Assembly: GCF_000319305.2 (NCBI RefSeq)
Contig: NZ_AMWJ02000001.1
Span: forward strand, 1 to 64,000
Direction of reading: 5' to 3'
DNA: 64,000 bases
Origin: Pseudomonas bharatica CSV86
GTDB taxonomy: Bacteria; Pseudomonadota; Gammaproteobacteria; Pseudomonadales; Pseudomonadaceae
The translations under genes and the position numbers were made by a program. The notes beneath the pieces were generated by a model, which saw nothing but the letters and a program-made list of their open reading frames with translations, had not been told where the DNA came from and made no database searches. The first letter of the stretch is position 1. The number at the start of each line of letters is the position of its first letter. Below are positions 41,328 through 50,778 of the stretch, piece after piece.

Positions 41328-42233
41328 ATGCAACTCCCGGACATGAACCTGCTGGTCGCCCTCGACGCCCTGCTCGACGAGGGCAGCGTGGTTGGCGCCG
41401 CCCAGCGCATGAACCTGAGCCCGGCGGCCATGAGCCGTACCCTGGGGCGTATTCGCGAAGCCCTGGGTGATCCGATCCTGGTCCGTGCCGGTCGCGGCCT
41501 GGTGCCGACTCCACGAGCGCTCGCGCTCCAGGAGCAGGTACGGGGCCTGGTGGAGCAGGCCGGCCAGGTCTTCCGTGGCGGCGACGAGGTGGACCTGCCC
41601 AACCTCGACCGCGCCTTCAATATCCGCACCAACGACCTGTTCATCGCCCTCTATGGCGCACAACTGCTGCGCGCCATGCACGAACAGGCACCGCGCACCG
41701 TGCTGCGCTTCGTTCCGGAAAGCGGCGGCGACGACGACGCGGTGCTGCGTGACGGGCGCACCGACCTGCTTATCAGTTCAAGCATCGAGCTTGGGCCGGA
41801 GATCAAGGTGCAGAGCCTGTTCAACACCATCTACGTCGGCCTGGCGCGACGTGACCACCCGATCTTCGACAAGGAGATCACGCCCGAGACCTTCGCTGCC
41901 TATCCGCAGATCAGCGTGTCGCGCCGTGGCCGGGCCAACGGGCCGATCGATGTCGAACTGGCCAATTACAAGGTGCAGCGGCGGGTGGCGCTGATTACCC
42001 CGAGCTTCCACTCGGCGATGTTCTCCTTGCCGGCTTCGGACCTGATCCTGCCGATGCCGGCCAATATCCTCAACAGCGTGCACCGGCTTGGCTTGCCGCT
42101 GCGCTCCTTCGAGATTCCGCTGCCGATGGAGCGGGTGACAGTGATGCAGGCCTGGCATCCACGCTTTCATAACGACCCCGCCCACCGCTGGCTGCGCCAG
42201 ACTCTGAAAACCTGCTGTGAAGTGGACCCATGA
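41328..42233 (+). CDS. LysR-family regulator adjacent to an efflux operon
   Basis: The product has 301 residues. The N-terminal winged HTH reads DMNLLVALDALLDEGSVVGA followed by AQRMNLSPAAMSRTLGRIRE, typical of the NodD/SyrM-like LysR branch. The inducer-binding domain follows. It lies 106 bp upstream of the MFS gene in the same direction, so it probably controls the efflux genes. Confidence 0.88.
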   Translation: MQLPDMNLLVALDALLDEGSVVGAAQRMNLSPAAMSRTLGRIREALGDPILVRAGRGLVPTPRALALQEQVRGLVEQAGQVFRGGDEVDLPNLDRAFNIRTNDLFIALYGAQLLRAMHEQAPRTVLRFVPESGGDDDAVLRDGRTDLLISSSIELGPEIKVQSLFNTIYVGLARRDHPIFDKEITPETFAAYPQISVSRRGRANGPIDVELANYKVQRRVALITPSFHSAMFSLPASDLILPMPANILNSVHRLGLPLRSFEIPLPMERVTVMQAWHPRFHNDPAHRWLRQTLKTCCEVDP

Positions 42234-42339
42234 GCCTCGGATTGCGTTTAGTGCAATCGTAAACTGCCCATAAGTCAGTTTTCGTCAGTAGTCAGGGTTT
42301 TTAAACTCCCTCCAGCCAATTTGTTGCTGGAGATTTCTG

Positions 42340-43878
42340 ATGACGTCCCTGTCCGCGCCCCTTGCTGCGCCAGTCGCCCCCCAGGCGGCCGCACCCGCGC
42401 AGCCGGCGTTCGGCCTGCGGGTCGTGGTCGGGCTGTTCGGCGTGTTGCTGGCGGTGCTATGCGCCGGGCTCAACGAGATGGTGACCAAGAGCTCCCTCGC
42501 GGATATTCGTGGTGCCATGGGCATCGGTGCCGACGAAGGCGCCTGGCTGGTGGCGGTATATGCCGCTGCCTCGGTGTCGGCCATGGCCTTTGCGCCCTGG
42601 CTGGCGACTACCTTCTCTCTGCGCCGTTTCACGATGTCGGCCATCGGTGCGTTCGCCGTCCTCGGTTTGCTCCAGCCCTACGCCCCGGACCTGTACAGCC
42701 TGATGCTGCTGCGCATCGTCCAGGGCCTGGCCTCGGGAGCGCTGCCGCCGATGCTGATGAGCGTGGCCCTGCGCTTCCTGCCGCCGGGGATCAAGGTCTA
42801 TGGCCTGGCCTGCTATGCCCTCACCGCCACCTTCGGCCCCAACCTTGGTACGCCGTTGGCCGGACTGTGGACCGAATATGTCGGCTGGCAGTGGTCGTTC
42901 TGGCAGATCATCGTGCCGTCGTTGCTGGCGATGTTCTGTGTCGGCTGGGGCCTGCCCCAGGACCCGCTGCGCCTGGAACGCTTCCGCCAACTGGACTGGC
43001 GCGGCGTGCTGCTCGGCCTGCCGGCCATCAGCTCGCTGGTCCTTGGCCTGAGCCTGGGCGACCGCTGGGGCTGGTTCGATTCGCCGCTGATCTGCTGGCT
43101 GCTCGGCGGCGGCCTGGTGCTGCTGGTGCTGTTCATGTTCAACGAATGGTCCGAGCCGCTGCCGTTCTTCCAGTTGCGCATGCTGGGCCGGCGCAACCTC
43201 AGCTTCGCCCTGGTGACCCTGGCCGGGGTGCTGATCGTGCTCTCGGCGGCGATCAGCATTCCCTCGGCCTACCTGGCCCAGGTCCAGGGTTATCGCCCGG
43301 CCCAGACCAGCCCGCTGATGCTGCTGGTGGCCATGCCGCAGCTGATCTCGCTGCCGCTGGTGGCGGCGCTGTGCAATATCCGCGCAGTGGATTGCCGCTG
43401 GGTTCTGGCGTGCGGCCTGGGGCTGCTGGCCCTGGCCTGCCTCGGTGGCACCCAGCTGACGTCGGCGTGGATCCGCGACAACTTCTATGTCCTGCAACTG
43501 CTCCACGTGTTCGGCCAGCCGATGGCCGTGCTGCCGCTGCTGATGCTCTCCACCAACGGCATGAGCCCGCAGGAAGGGCCGTTCGCCTCGGCCTGGTTCA
43601 ACACGGTGAAGGGCCTGGCGGCAGTGGTCGCCGGTGGCCTTCTGGATGCCCTCGGCACCCTGCGCCGGCATTTCCACTCCACCCACCTCAGCGACAGCCT
43701 GGGCAACGCGCCCTTGCTCGACGACAGCGCCGCCGGCCTTGCCGGGCGCATTCATGAACAGGCCCTGGTACTGACCTCGGCCGACCTGTACCTGGTCATG
43801 GCCTGCATCGCCGTGACCCTGATCTGCCTGATTCCTTTCGTGCCTACACGGGTCTACCCACCGCGCGCGGTGGCCTGA
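42340..43878 (+). CDS. MFS transporter, DHA2/EmrB type
   Basis: The product has 512 residues and about 14 transmembrane segments, the size and topology of EmrB/QacA-type drug:H+ antiporters. Motifs are LADIRGAMGIGADEGAWLVA in helix 1-2, LRIVQGLASGALPPMLMSVA in helix 4 and TFGPNLGTPLAGLW in helix 5. The downstream HlyD-like and outer-membrane-factor genes complete a tripartite pump (EmrAB-TolC type). The likely role is export of hydrophobic toxicants or aromatic compounds; the substrate is not readable. Confidence 0.93.
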   Translation: MTSLSAPLAAPVAPQAAAPAQPAFGLRVVVGLFGVLLAVLCAGLNEMVTKSSLADIRGAMGIGADEGAWLVAVYAAASVSAMAFAPWLATTFSLRRFTMSAIGAFAVLGLLQPYAPDLYSLMLLRIVQGLASGALPPMLMSVALRFLPPGIKVYGLACYALTATFGPNLGTPLAGLWTEYVGWQWSFWQIIVPSLLAMFCVGWGLPQDPLRLERFRQLDWRGVLLGLPAISSLVLGLSLGDRWGWFDSPLICWLLGGGLVLLVLFMFNEWSEPLPFFQLRMLGRRNLSFALVTLAGVLIVLSAAISIPSAYLAQVQGYRPAQTSPLMLLVAMPQLISLPLVAALCNIRAVDCRWVLACGLGLLALACLGGTQLTSAWIRDNFYVLQLLHVFGQPMAVLPLLMLSTNGMSPQEGPFASAWFNTVKGLAAVVAGGLLDALGTLRRHFHSTHLSDSLGNAPLLDDSAAGLAGRIHEQALVLTSADLYLVMACIAVTLICLIPFVPTRVYPPRAVA

Positions 43879-43884
43879 GCCCAG

Positions 43885-44967
43885 ATGAATTCGAGATTTG
43901 CCGACATGACCCCTACCCGCAAGAACATCCTTATCGGCTCGGTGCTCGCCATCGCCGTCCTCGTAGCCCTCGGCGGCCCGCACCTGTTGGGCAGCGACCA
44001 GCGGCAGAGCACCAACGATGCCTATGTCAGTGCCGACTACACCGTGGTCGCGCCCAAGGTGGCCGGTTTCATCAAGCAGGTGCTGGTCGAAGACAACCAG
44101 CAGGTCCAGGCCGGGCAACTGCTGGCGACCCTCGACGACCGCGATTACCAGGCTGCGCTCGATGCGGCCCAGGCGCAGTTGCTGGTGGCCCGGGCGCAAA
44201 GCGCCGATGCCCGTGCCACGCTCGAGCGCCAGGCTTCGCTGATTGCCCAGGCCGAAGCGGCGGTCAAGGCGGCGCAGGCGGAAGCGGCCTTCGCCGATCA
44301 TGAAACCACCCGCTACAGCCGTCTGGCCGAGCAGGGCGCCGGTACCGTGCAGAATGCCCAGCAGGCGCGCAGCCGCGTGGACCAGGCCCGTGCCCGCCTG
44401 GCCAACGCCCAGGCCGCCTTGCTGGCGACCCGCAAGCAGGTGGATATCCTCGAAGCCCAGGTAGCCAGCGCCGACGGCCAGCTCAAGCGGGCCGAAGCAG
44501 GTGTGGAAAAGGCCAACCTGGACCTGTCCTACACCCGCATCGTCGCTCCGGTGGACGGCATGGTCGGCGAGCGTGCATTGCGCGTCGGTGCCTACGTCAA
44601 CCCGGGAGCGCGCCTGCTCTCGGTGGTGCCGCTGGACCGCGCCTATGTCGTCGGCAACTTCCAGGAAACCCAGCTGACCCATGTCCAGCCCGGCCAGCCG
44701 GTGAGCATCAGTGTCGATACCTTTGCCGGCGAAACCCTGCGCGGCCATGTGCACAGCATCGCACCGGCCACCGGGGTGACCTTCGCCGCGGTCAAGCCTG
44801 ACAACGCCACGGGCAATTTCACCAAGGTGGTCCAGCGCATTCCGGTGAAGATCGTCTTCGACGCAGACCAGCCGCTGCTGGAGCGCCTGCGGGTAGGCAT
44901 GTCGGTCGAGGCGGTGATCGACACCCGGGGCGATACCCTGGGTGGCAAGGAGGTCAGCGCGCGATGA
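43885..44967 (+). CDS. HlyD/EmrA-family periplasmic adaptor
   Basis: The product has 360 residues. An N-terminal anchor (NILIGSVLAIAVLVALGG) is followed by a lipoyl half-motif (DYTVVAPKVAGFIKQVLVED) and a long alpha-hairpin (about 85-200). The second lipoyl half is SYTRIVAPVDGMVGERALRV, and a beta-barrel domain completes it. An ATG at 43906 is an equally good start (MTPTRKNILIG). It links the MFS pump to the outer-membrane channel. It overlaps the next gene by 4 bp (ATGA). Confidence 0.93.
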   Translation: MNSRFADMTPTRKNILIGSVLAIAVLVALGGPHLLGSDQRQSTNDAYVSADYTVVAPKVAGFIKQVLVEDNQQVQAGQLLATLDDRDYQAALDAAQAQLLVARAQSADARATLERQASLIAQAEAAVKAAQAEAAFADHETTRYSRLAEQGAGTVQNAQQARSRVDQARARLANAQAALLATRKQVDILEAQVASADGQLKRAEAGVEKANLDLSYTRIVAPVDGMVGERALRVGAYVNPGARLLSVVPLDRAYVVGNFQETQLTHVQPGQPVSISVDTFAGETLRGHVHSIAPATGVTFAAVKPDNATGNFTKVVQRIPVKIVFDADQPLLERLRVGMSVEAVIDTRGDTLGGKEVSAR

Positions 44968-46427
44968 GCCACCTGTTTCGCTTGACTCCGATCGTGTTCG
45001 GCGTACTGCTCGCCGGCTGCACCTTGGGCCCGGATTTCCAGCGTCCCGACAGCCAGGCACCACAGCAGTGGACGCCCTTGCAAGGCGAGGCGGCGGCCAG
45101 CCGGCCGACTGCCGAGCCGTTGGAGCTGCGCTGGTGGGAGAATTTTCACGATGCCCGCCTCAGTGCCTTGATCGAGAAGGTCGCGGCCAACAACCTCGAC
45201 CTGCGCATGGCCAGCGCGCGCCTGCTGCAAAGCCGTGCCTTGCGCAGCAGCATCGCCGCCGATGAAACACCATCGCTGGGCTTCAGCGGCGGCTACAGCC
45301 GGGCGCGCAATAGTGCCGAGGGGCTGAACGATCCGTCCGGGAATTCAGGCAAGGCCGCCTACAACCTTTGGCAGGGCGACCTGGTCGCTGGTTGGGAGCT
45401 GGATCTGTGGGGCCGGGTACGACGTCAGGTCGAGGCGGCCGATGCTGGCGTGGAGGTGGCCGAGAACGACCGTCGCGGCGTGTTGCTGGCGTTGCTGGCG
45501 GAGACTGCGGGCGACTACATCCAGCTGCGCGCGGTGCAGCATACCCTGGCGGTGACTCGCGACAACCTGAAGGTCGCCCGGCACAGCCTCAAGCTGTCCA
45601 ATGACCGTCAGGCCCAAGGGGTCGCTACCCGTCTCGATGTGGCCCAGGCCAGTGCCCAGGTGGCTTCCATCGAGGCGCGCTTGCCGACGCTTGAAGCGCG
45701 CCAGGCCGACCTGATCAACGCCATCGGCCTGCTCGCCGCCGAACCCCCGCGCACCCTGCAAGGCGAGCTGCTGGAAAACGCCGAACTGCCCGCGCCGCAG
45801 CAGCGCTTCGCGATCGGCGTGCCGTCGCAACTGGCCGAGCGCCGGCCGGATATCCGCCAGGCCGAGGCCCGCCTGCATGCCGCCACGGCCAGCATCGGCG
45901 TGGCCAAGGCGGACTTCTACCCGAGTATTCGCTTGTCCGGGAGTTTCGGTTTCCAGGCCATGCAACTGAGTGATTTCGGCGCCTGGGACTCACGGCGCTT
46001 CGCCATCGGTCCGCAGATTTCCCTGCCGCTCTTCGAAGGCGGGCGCCTGAGCGGTGTGCTCGAACTGCGCGAGGCGCAGCAGCAGGAAGCGGCGCTGAAC
46101 TACCGCAAGGTGGTGCTCGGCGCCTGGCATGAAATCGACGATGTGCTACGCCTTTACAACGCCAGTCAGTTGCGTCGCGACCATCTCGCCGAGGCGGTCA
46201 GGCAGAACCGCATCGCGCTGGACACGGCACAGCGGCAGTATGTCGAAGGCGCGGTGGATTTCCTCAATGTGCTGACCGTGCAAGGGGCATTGCTCGCCAG
46301 CGAGGAGCAGTGGATCGACAGCTCGGCGGCGGTGTCGCAGGCGCTGGTGGGGTTGTACAAGGCGTTGGGTGGTGGCTGGCAGGCGTTCGATCTGGCGGAA
46401 ACACCCCAATTGACCAAACACCCCTGA
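44964..46427 (+). CDS. NodT-type outer-membrane efflux lipoprotein
   Basis: The product has 487 residues with a lipoprotein signal (FGVLLAGC, Cys19). It continues with TLGPDFQRPD and the repeated structure of TolC-like channel proteins: NLDLRMASARLLQSRALR in the first half, and RRPDIRQAEARLHAATASIG then VAKADFYPSI in the second. It is the outer-membrane channel of the tripartite pump formed with the two preceding genes. Confidence 0.94.
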   Translation: MSHLFRLTPIVFGVLLAGCTLGPDFQRPDSQAPQQWTPLQGEAAASRPTAEPLELRWWENFHDARLSALIEKVAANNLDLRMASARLLQSRALRSSIAADETPSLGFSGGYSRARNSAEGLNDPSGNSGKAAYNLWQGDLVAGWELDLWGRVRRQVEAADAGVEVAENDRRGVLLALLAETAGDYIQLRAVQHTLAVTRDNLKVARHSLKLSNDRQAQGVATRLDVAQASAQVASIEARLPTLEARQADLINAIGLLAAEPPRTLQGELLENAELPAPQQRFAIGVPSQLAERRPDIRQAEARLHAATASIGVAKADFYPSIRLSGSFGFQAMQLSDFGAWDSRRFAIGPQISLPLFEGGRLSGVLELREAQQQEAALNYRKVVLGAWHEIDDVLRLYNASQLRRDHLAEAVRQNRIALDTAQRQYVEGAVDFLNVLTVQGALLASEEQWIDSSAAVSQALVGLYKALGGGWQAFDLAETPQLTKHP

Positions 46428-46428
46428 A

Positions 46429-46477
46429 CCCTGTGGGAGCTGGCTTGTCGGGCCGCCGAACCGCAGCTCCCACAGTG
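46429..46477. repeat. Diverged REP pair
   Basis: CCCTGTGGGAGCTGGCTTGT, a GC-rich turn, then CCGCAGCTCCCACAG. The core is shorter and altered compared with other copies. It may end the efflux operon transcript. Confidence 0.75.
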
Positions 46478-46519
46478 ACCGAGTTGCTCTTTAGGTTTAT
46501 TTAACTCCAGGAGGCACAC

Positions 46520-47313
46520 ATGCAAATCTCCCTCAACGGCAAGCGCGCCATCGTCAGCGGCTCCACTGCCGGCATCGGCCTGGCCATCGCCATCGGCCTG
46601 GCCGAGGCGGGTGCCGAGGTGGTGCTCAACGGGCGCAGCCAGGCCCGGGTCGACCAGGCCCTGAAGCAGGTCCGCGACAAGGTTCCGGCAGCCCGCATCA
46701 TCGGCGTCGCCGCCGACCTCGGCACGGCCGAAGGCGCCCGCCTGCTGTTCGAGCAGGTGCCGCAGACCGATATCCTGGTCAACAACCTCGGCATCTTCGA
46801 GCCCAAGGGGTTCTTCGAGACCAGCGATGAAGAGTGGCAGCGCTTCTTCGAGGTCAACGTGCTCAGCGCGGTGCGCCTGTCACGGCATTACGCCCCAGGC
46901 ATGAAGGCGCGCAATTGGGGCGTGTGCTGTTCCTTTCCAGCGAATCGGCGCTGCAGATCCCGACCGAGATGGTGCATTACGGCACCACCAAGACCGCCTT
47001 GCTGGCGGTGTCCCGCGGCCTGGCTGAAACCCTGGCGGGCACCGGGGTTACGGTGAATGCCGTGCTGCCGGGGCCGACCCGTTCGGAAGGTGTGGGGGAT
47101 TTCTTCGGACAGATGGCCAAGGACCAAGGCGTGTCGACGGCGGAACTGGAAGCCAGCTTTATCGCCGAGCACCGGCCCAGCTCGATCATCCAGCGCCTGG
47201 CGACGGTGGAGGAGGTGGCGAACCTGGTGGTGTACCTGGCCTCGAAGCAGGCCAGTGCGACCACCGGCGCGGCGATGCGGGTGGATGGCGGGGTGGTGCG
47301 GTCGATAGCCTGA
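46520..47313 (+). pseudogene. SDR-family oxidoreductase, one-base frameshift
   Basis: The first frame holds the cofactor motif VSGSTAGIGLAIAIGLAEAG and NNLGIFEPKGF. The second frame holds LFLSSESALQIPTEMVHYGT with the catalytic Tyr-xxx-Lys (YGTTK) and a normal C-terminus ending VDGGVVRSIA. The frames meet at the G4 run 46917-46920: NWGRVLFLSS needs GGGGG. Adding one G gives a 264-residue protein of normal length. The indel is probably an assembly error; if real it would remove the catalytic Tyr and inactivate the enzyme. An RBS (AGGAGG) lies upstream. Confidence 0.87.
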
Positions 47314-47333
47314 TTTTTGCGGTGTTCTTGCGG

Positions 47334-47407
47334 GCCTCATCGCTGGCAAGCCAGCTCCCACAGGGATCGCGTAACCTGTGGGAGCTGGCTTGCCAGCGAT
47401 GAGGCCC
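47334..47407. repeat. REP pair in inverted orientation
   Basis: CCTCATCGCTGGCAAGCCAG and its complement lie between two convergent SDR genes. Confidence 0.93.
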
Positions 47408-47413
47408 TGGAGG

Positions 47414-48238
47414 TCACAAGGTTCTGTTGAGCCCAAACTTCTTCTTCAGTACTCCCTGCAACAACCGCGAAGGCAACAGGTTCGCCATCAGCGGCAACGC
47501 CCGGCTGCCATTGCCCAGCCTGACCAGCCCCGGCACCGGTGTCTTGCGCACCGCCGCCAGTACACCGGCAGCGAACTCGCTGGCCGGTGTCGGCCGGTCC
47601 TGCGAGGCACGCGCCCGTGCCCGAATATTCTCGCGCAATGGCCACCAGGCCGATTCCGGTGTCAGCACCTGCTCTGCCTCATGCCCGGCATTGCTGGCGA
47701 AACTCGACTGGATCGCCCCCGGTTGCACTTCCATCACCCGGACGCCGAATGGCGCCAGTTCCAGGCGCAGGGCATCGCTCAGGGCATGTACCGCGGCCTT
47801 GGATGCGCAATAGGCGCCGGCGAAGGGCGTTACCAGTACTCCGGAGACGCTGCCGATATTCACCACCAACCCGCGCGCGCGACGCAGCGCCGGAAACAGC
47901 GCGCGGGTCACCCCGACCACGGCGAAGACATTGGTCTCGAACTGCCGCTGCATCGCTTCGACCCCGCCATCCAGCAACGGGCCCATGGCGCCATAGCCGG
48001 CGTTGTTGATCAGCAGGTCAAGGCCGTCATGCTCGGTGTCGATGGCTTCGGCCAGTTGATGCAGCGCGCGGGCATCATTGACATCCAGCGGCCAGGCGCG
48101 GAAACCGGCGGCGGCGAGTTTTTCCACATCCCCGGCCTTGCGCGCGGTGGCCCAGACCGTGTAGCCAGCATCGCGGAACGTGTCGGCGAGGGCGCGGCCG
48201 ATGCCGCTGGAGCAACCGGTGATCAGGGCGACAGGCAT
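47414..48238 (-). CDS. SDR-family oxidoreductase
   Basis: The product has 274 residues of the classical SDR type. The cofactor motif is ITGCSSGIGRALADTF, with NNAGYGAMG, catalytic GSVSGVLVTPFAGAYCASKA and PGAIQS. The C-terminal 40 residues are basic and hydrophobic (NLLPSRLLQGVLKKKFGLNR). The substrate is unknown. Start ATG at 48238. Confidence 0.9.
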   Translation of the reverse strand: MPVALITGCSSGIGRALADTFRDAGYTVWATARKAGDVEKLAAAGFRAWPLDVNDARALHQLAEAIDTEHDGLDLLINNAGYGAMGPLLDGGVEAMQRQFETNVFAVVGVTRALFPALRRARGLVVNIGSVSGVLVTPFAGAYCASKAAVHALSDALRLELAPFGVRVMEVQPGAIQSSFASNAGHEAEQVLTPESAWWPLRENIRARARASQDRPTPASEFAAGVLAAVRKTPVPGLVRLGNGSRALPLMANLLPSRLLQGVLKKKFGLNRTL

Positions 48239-48302
48239 GGTGGGCGGTCCTTCGTGACAGGGAGAAGAGCCCGATCATACCGGTTCATCCGCATCATGCA
48301 CC

Positions 48303-48656
48303 TCAGTAGAGCAAATGCAGGGCTTTCCTGATCGCCATCATGCTTACCGCGTTGATCACGCTGGGCCGGCAACCCCGGCTTGGCAGCAGAATCTGCGCCG
48401 GCAGTTTTTCAATGCCGATGTCGTCCAGCAGACGACTTAGCGTCCGGTTCTGTTCAGGGGAGCCGTAGTCGTCGAGATCGAACTGATAGAAGACGAATTG
48501 CGGATAGATCGGCGAATCGCGGCGAACCTCTTCCAGGAGGTCGCGACTGAGGCGGTCGCTTGCCGAACCGACCAGGATCATGCCGGGGGCGTCGCGTTCG
48601 TCGGTTTCCAGCAAGCGCGTCAAGGCATCGACTCCCTTCAAATGGCGGACGTCCAT
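48303..48656 (-). CDS. Conserved hypothetical protein, possible thioredoxin-like fold
   Basis: The product has 117 residues. The pattern is strand (GMILVGSA), helix (LSRDLLEEVRRDS), strand (QFVFYQFDLDD), helix, then KLPAQILL with a likely cis-Pro, which suggests a thioredoxin-like fold without the CxxC redox pair. This is a structural inference only. The ATG at 48656 gives MDVRHLKGVDALTRLLETDE and has GAAGGAG upstream. Confidence 0.6.
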   Translation of the reverse strand: MDVRHLKGVDALTRLLETDERDAPGMILVGSASDRLSRDLLEEVRRDSPIYPQFVFYQFDLDDYGSPEQNRTLSRLLDDIGIEKLPAQILLPSRGCRPSVINAVSMMAIRKALHLLY

Positions 48657-48732
48657 GGGCTTTCTCCTTCATGGTGAGTCTTCCTGAGCTAATTGAAGAC
48701 CCGACGCGCACATTGCGAAACTGACAAAAATG

Positions 48733-49197
48733 CTAGTTGGCAAAGCTGCCTTGCAGGTGTTCGGCGCGGAATTCGAGGGTTTGCGGGCGATAGCCGGAGC
48801 GCAGCGGCGGCAATGGCAGGCAGTCGCTCCAGTCGGCGCCGGCCTGGAGTTCGCCGGGGCCGCGGTAGCGCGGGGCGGCGTAGGTGTTCTCGGCGAGATT
48901 GACGCTGTCGCCGGGCGCATAGGCGGCGACGCGCCAGCGCAGTTCGGTAAGTGGCACATCATTGCCATTGTTCATGCGTACCCGCAGCGGGCGTCCGGCG
49001 GGGCATTCCTGCGGCAGGTAGTCCAGGCGCAGTTCCAGGCGTGCCAACTGGCGAGCCTCGCGGGTATCCAGCCACGCCACCCAGCCGCCGACCATCACCA
49101 GCCCGAGCAGCGCCGCCAGCGACACCGGCAGTGCCTTGGCCGGATAACGCAGCAGCAGGACCAGCCAGGTCAGGATAAGCAGGATGCCGACGAACAT
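48733..49197 (-). CDS. Conserved hypothetical membrane-anchored protein
   Basis: The product has 154 residues. Two hydrophobic segments (about 2-16 and 24-45) precede a periplasmic or exposed beta-rich domain with RLDYLPQECPAGRPLRVRMN and TELRWRVAAYAPGDSVNLAE, and two Cys that could pair. No family I can name. It ends upstream of the alginate operon terminator region and is transcribed in the same direction as the 48303-48656 gene. Confidence 0.65.
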   Translation of the reverse strand: MFVGILLILTWLVLLLRYPAKALPVSLAALLGLVMVGGWVAWLDTREARQLARLELRLDYLPQECPAGRPLRVRMNNGNDVPLTELRWRVAAYAPGDSVNLAENTYAAPRYRGPGELQAGADWSDCLPLPPLRSGYRPQTLEFRAEHLQGSFAN

Positions 49198-49237
49198 GAT
49201 GGATGCCCCGGGAAAGACGATCCTTCGATCCTAACGA

Positions 49238-49281
49238 CAAGGGGCCGGCCTGTCATATGAATGAGCGGGCCGGCCCCTTTC
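49238..49281. terminator. Hairpin terminator after the alginate operon
   Basis: AAGGGGCCGGCC and GGGCCGGCCCCTTT form a stem of about 12 bp around a 16-nt loop, 10 bp past the algA stop and 40 bp before the start of the 49197 gene. It is a strong GC stem with short T runs. Confidence 0.75.
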
Positions 49282-49290
49282 GTTTACCGC

Positions 49291-50742
49291 TTACTGCGCG
49301 ATGGTCTTGATCGAAACCCCACGCTCGATCGGCGTGGAGCGCCCGTAGATGTCCTCGAAGCGTTCGATATCGTCTTCGCCCAGGTAGCTGCCGGACTGCA
49401 CCTCGATGATCTCCAGCGGGATCTTGCCCGGGTTTCGCAGGCGGTGGACGGAGGCGATGGGGATGTAGGTGGACTGGTTTTCGGTGAGCAGGAAGACGTT
49501 TTCGTCACAGGTCACTTCGGCGGTGCCGGACACCACGATCCAGTGCTCGGCACGGTGGTGGTGCATCTGTAGCGAGAGGCTGGCGCCGGGCTTGACCGTG
49601 ATGTGCTTTACCTGGAAGCGCCCGCCCATGTCCACCGAGTCGTAGGAACCCCACGGCCGATATACCTCGCAGTGGGTCTGGGTTTCGCTGCGGCCCTGGG
49701 CATCCAGGGTGTTGACCAGTTGCTTGACCCCCTGAACCTTGTCCTTGTGGGCGATCATCATGGCGTCCTTGGTTTCGACCACCACGATGTTCTCCAGGCC
49801 GATCACCGAGACCAGCTTGCCGTTGCCGTGGATCATGCAGTTGTGGCTGTCCTGCACCACCACGTCGCCCTTGGTGACGTTGCCGTTGTCGTCCTTGGGG
49901 TGCACGTCCCACAGGGACGACCAGCAGCCGACATCGCTCCAGCCGGCGGTCAGCGGCACCACACAGGCGCGCTGGGTTTTTTCCATCACCGCGTAGTCGA
50001 TGGAGTTGTCCGGGCAGCAGGCGAAGGTGGCTTCGTCGATGCTCAGGCTGTCGCCGTCTTCCTGGCTGCGCTCGAGGGTCAGCAGGCAGGTGTCGTAGAT
50101 GTCCGGATCGTGCTTTTTCAGCTCTTCGAGGAAGCGGCTGGCGCGGAACAGGAACATGCCGCTGTTCCAGAAGTAGCCGCCGCTCTGGACGAATTCGCGG
50201 GCGCGCTTTTCATCGGGTTTCTCGACGAACTGGGCGACCCGGCTGATGCCCTCGGGCAGCAGCGCGTCCTGGCTGGAACGGATGTAGCCGTAGCCGGTTT
50301 CCGGCTTGGTCGCAGGGATGCCGAACAGCACCATCTCGCCACGCTCGGCGGCCACGGTGGCCAGGGCCAGGGCGCGTTGCAGGGCTTTCTGGTCATCGAT
50401 CACATGGTCGGCCGGCAGCACCAGCATCAGTTCGTCACGGCCTTCATTGACCAGCTTCATGGCGCTCAGGGCCACCGCTGGCGCGGTGTTGCGGCCGAAG
50501 GGCTCCATGAGGATGGCCTGGGTCTGCAGGTTCAGGCTTTGCAGTTGTTCGTTGACGATGAAACGGTGGTCCTTGTTGCATACCACTATGGGTGCGTCCA
50601 TGCCTTCGAAGACCAGGCGCGAGAGGGTTTGCTGGAACAGCGTGTGCTCACCGGTCAGGGCGAGGAACTGCTTGGGGAACTGCTTGCGCGACAGGGGCCA
50701 CAGGCGCGAACCGTTACCGCCGGACAGGATGACTGGAATCAT
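49291..50742 (-). CDS. algA: Bifunctional mannose-6-phosphate isomerase / GDP-mannose pyrophosphorylase
   Basis: The product has 483 residues. The pyrophosphorylase half carries GGNGSRLWPLSRKQFPKQFL and the FVEKPD site. The C-terminal isomerase half is a cupin with QMHHHRAEHWIVVSG and EIIEVQSGSYLGEDDI. AlgA makes mannose-6-phosphate from fructose-6-phosphate and activates it to GDP-mannose, the first and third steps of alginate precursor synthesis. It is the last gene of the operon. Confidence 0.96.
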   Translation of the reverse strand: MIPVILSGGNGSRLWPLSRKQFPKQFLALTGEHTLFQQTLSRLVFEGMDAPIVVCNKDHRFIVNEQLQSLNLQTQAILMEPFGRNTAPAVALSAMKLVNEGRDELMLVLPADHVIDDQKALQRALALATVAAERGEMVLFGIPATKPETGYGYIRSSQDALLPEGISRVAQFVEKPDEKRAREFVQSGGYFWNSGMFLFRASRFLEELKKHDPDIYDTCLLTLERSQEDGDSLSIDEATFACCPDNSIDYAVMEKTQRACVVPLTAGWSDVGCWSSLWDVHPKDDNGNVTKGDVVVQDSHNCMIHGNGKLVSVIGLENIVVVETKDAMMIAHKDKVQGVKQLVNTLDAQGRSETQTHCEVYRPWGSYDSVDMGGRFQVKHITVKPGASLSLQMHHHRAEHWIVVSGTAEVTCDENVFLLTENQSTYIPIASVHRLRNPGKIPLEIIEVQSGSYLGEDDIERFEDIYGRSTPIERGVSIKTIAQ

Positions 50743-50778
50743 GGTTTTGCTCTCCGAATCTAAAAGTTGGGCAGTGGA

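Noticed and set aside
42457..45063. Long minus-strand open frame opposite the efflux pump genes
   Set aside because: It is a shadow of well-supported MFS and HlyD genes and is rich in Gln, Arg and His as expected from reverse reading.
46520..47313. Two separate overlapping small SDR proteins
   Set aside because: Neither has a complete SDR fold; together with one added G they form one normal-length enzyme.
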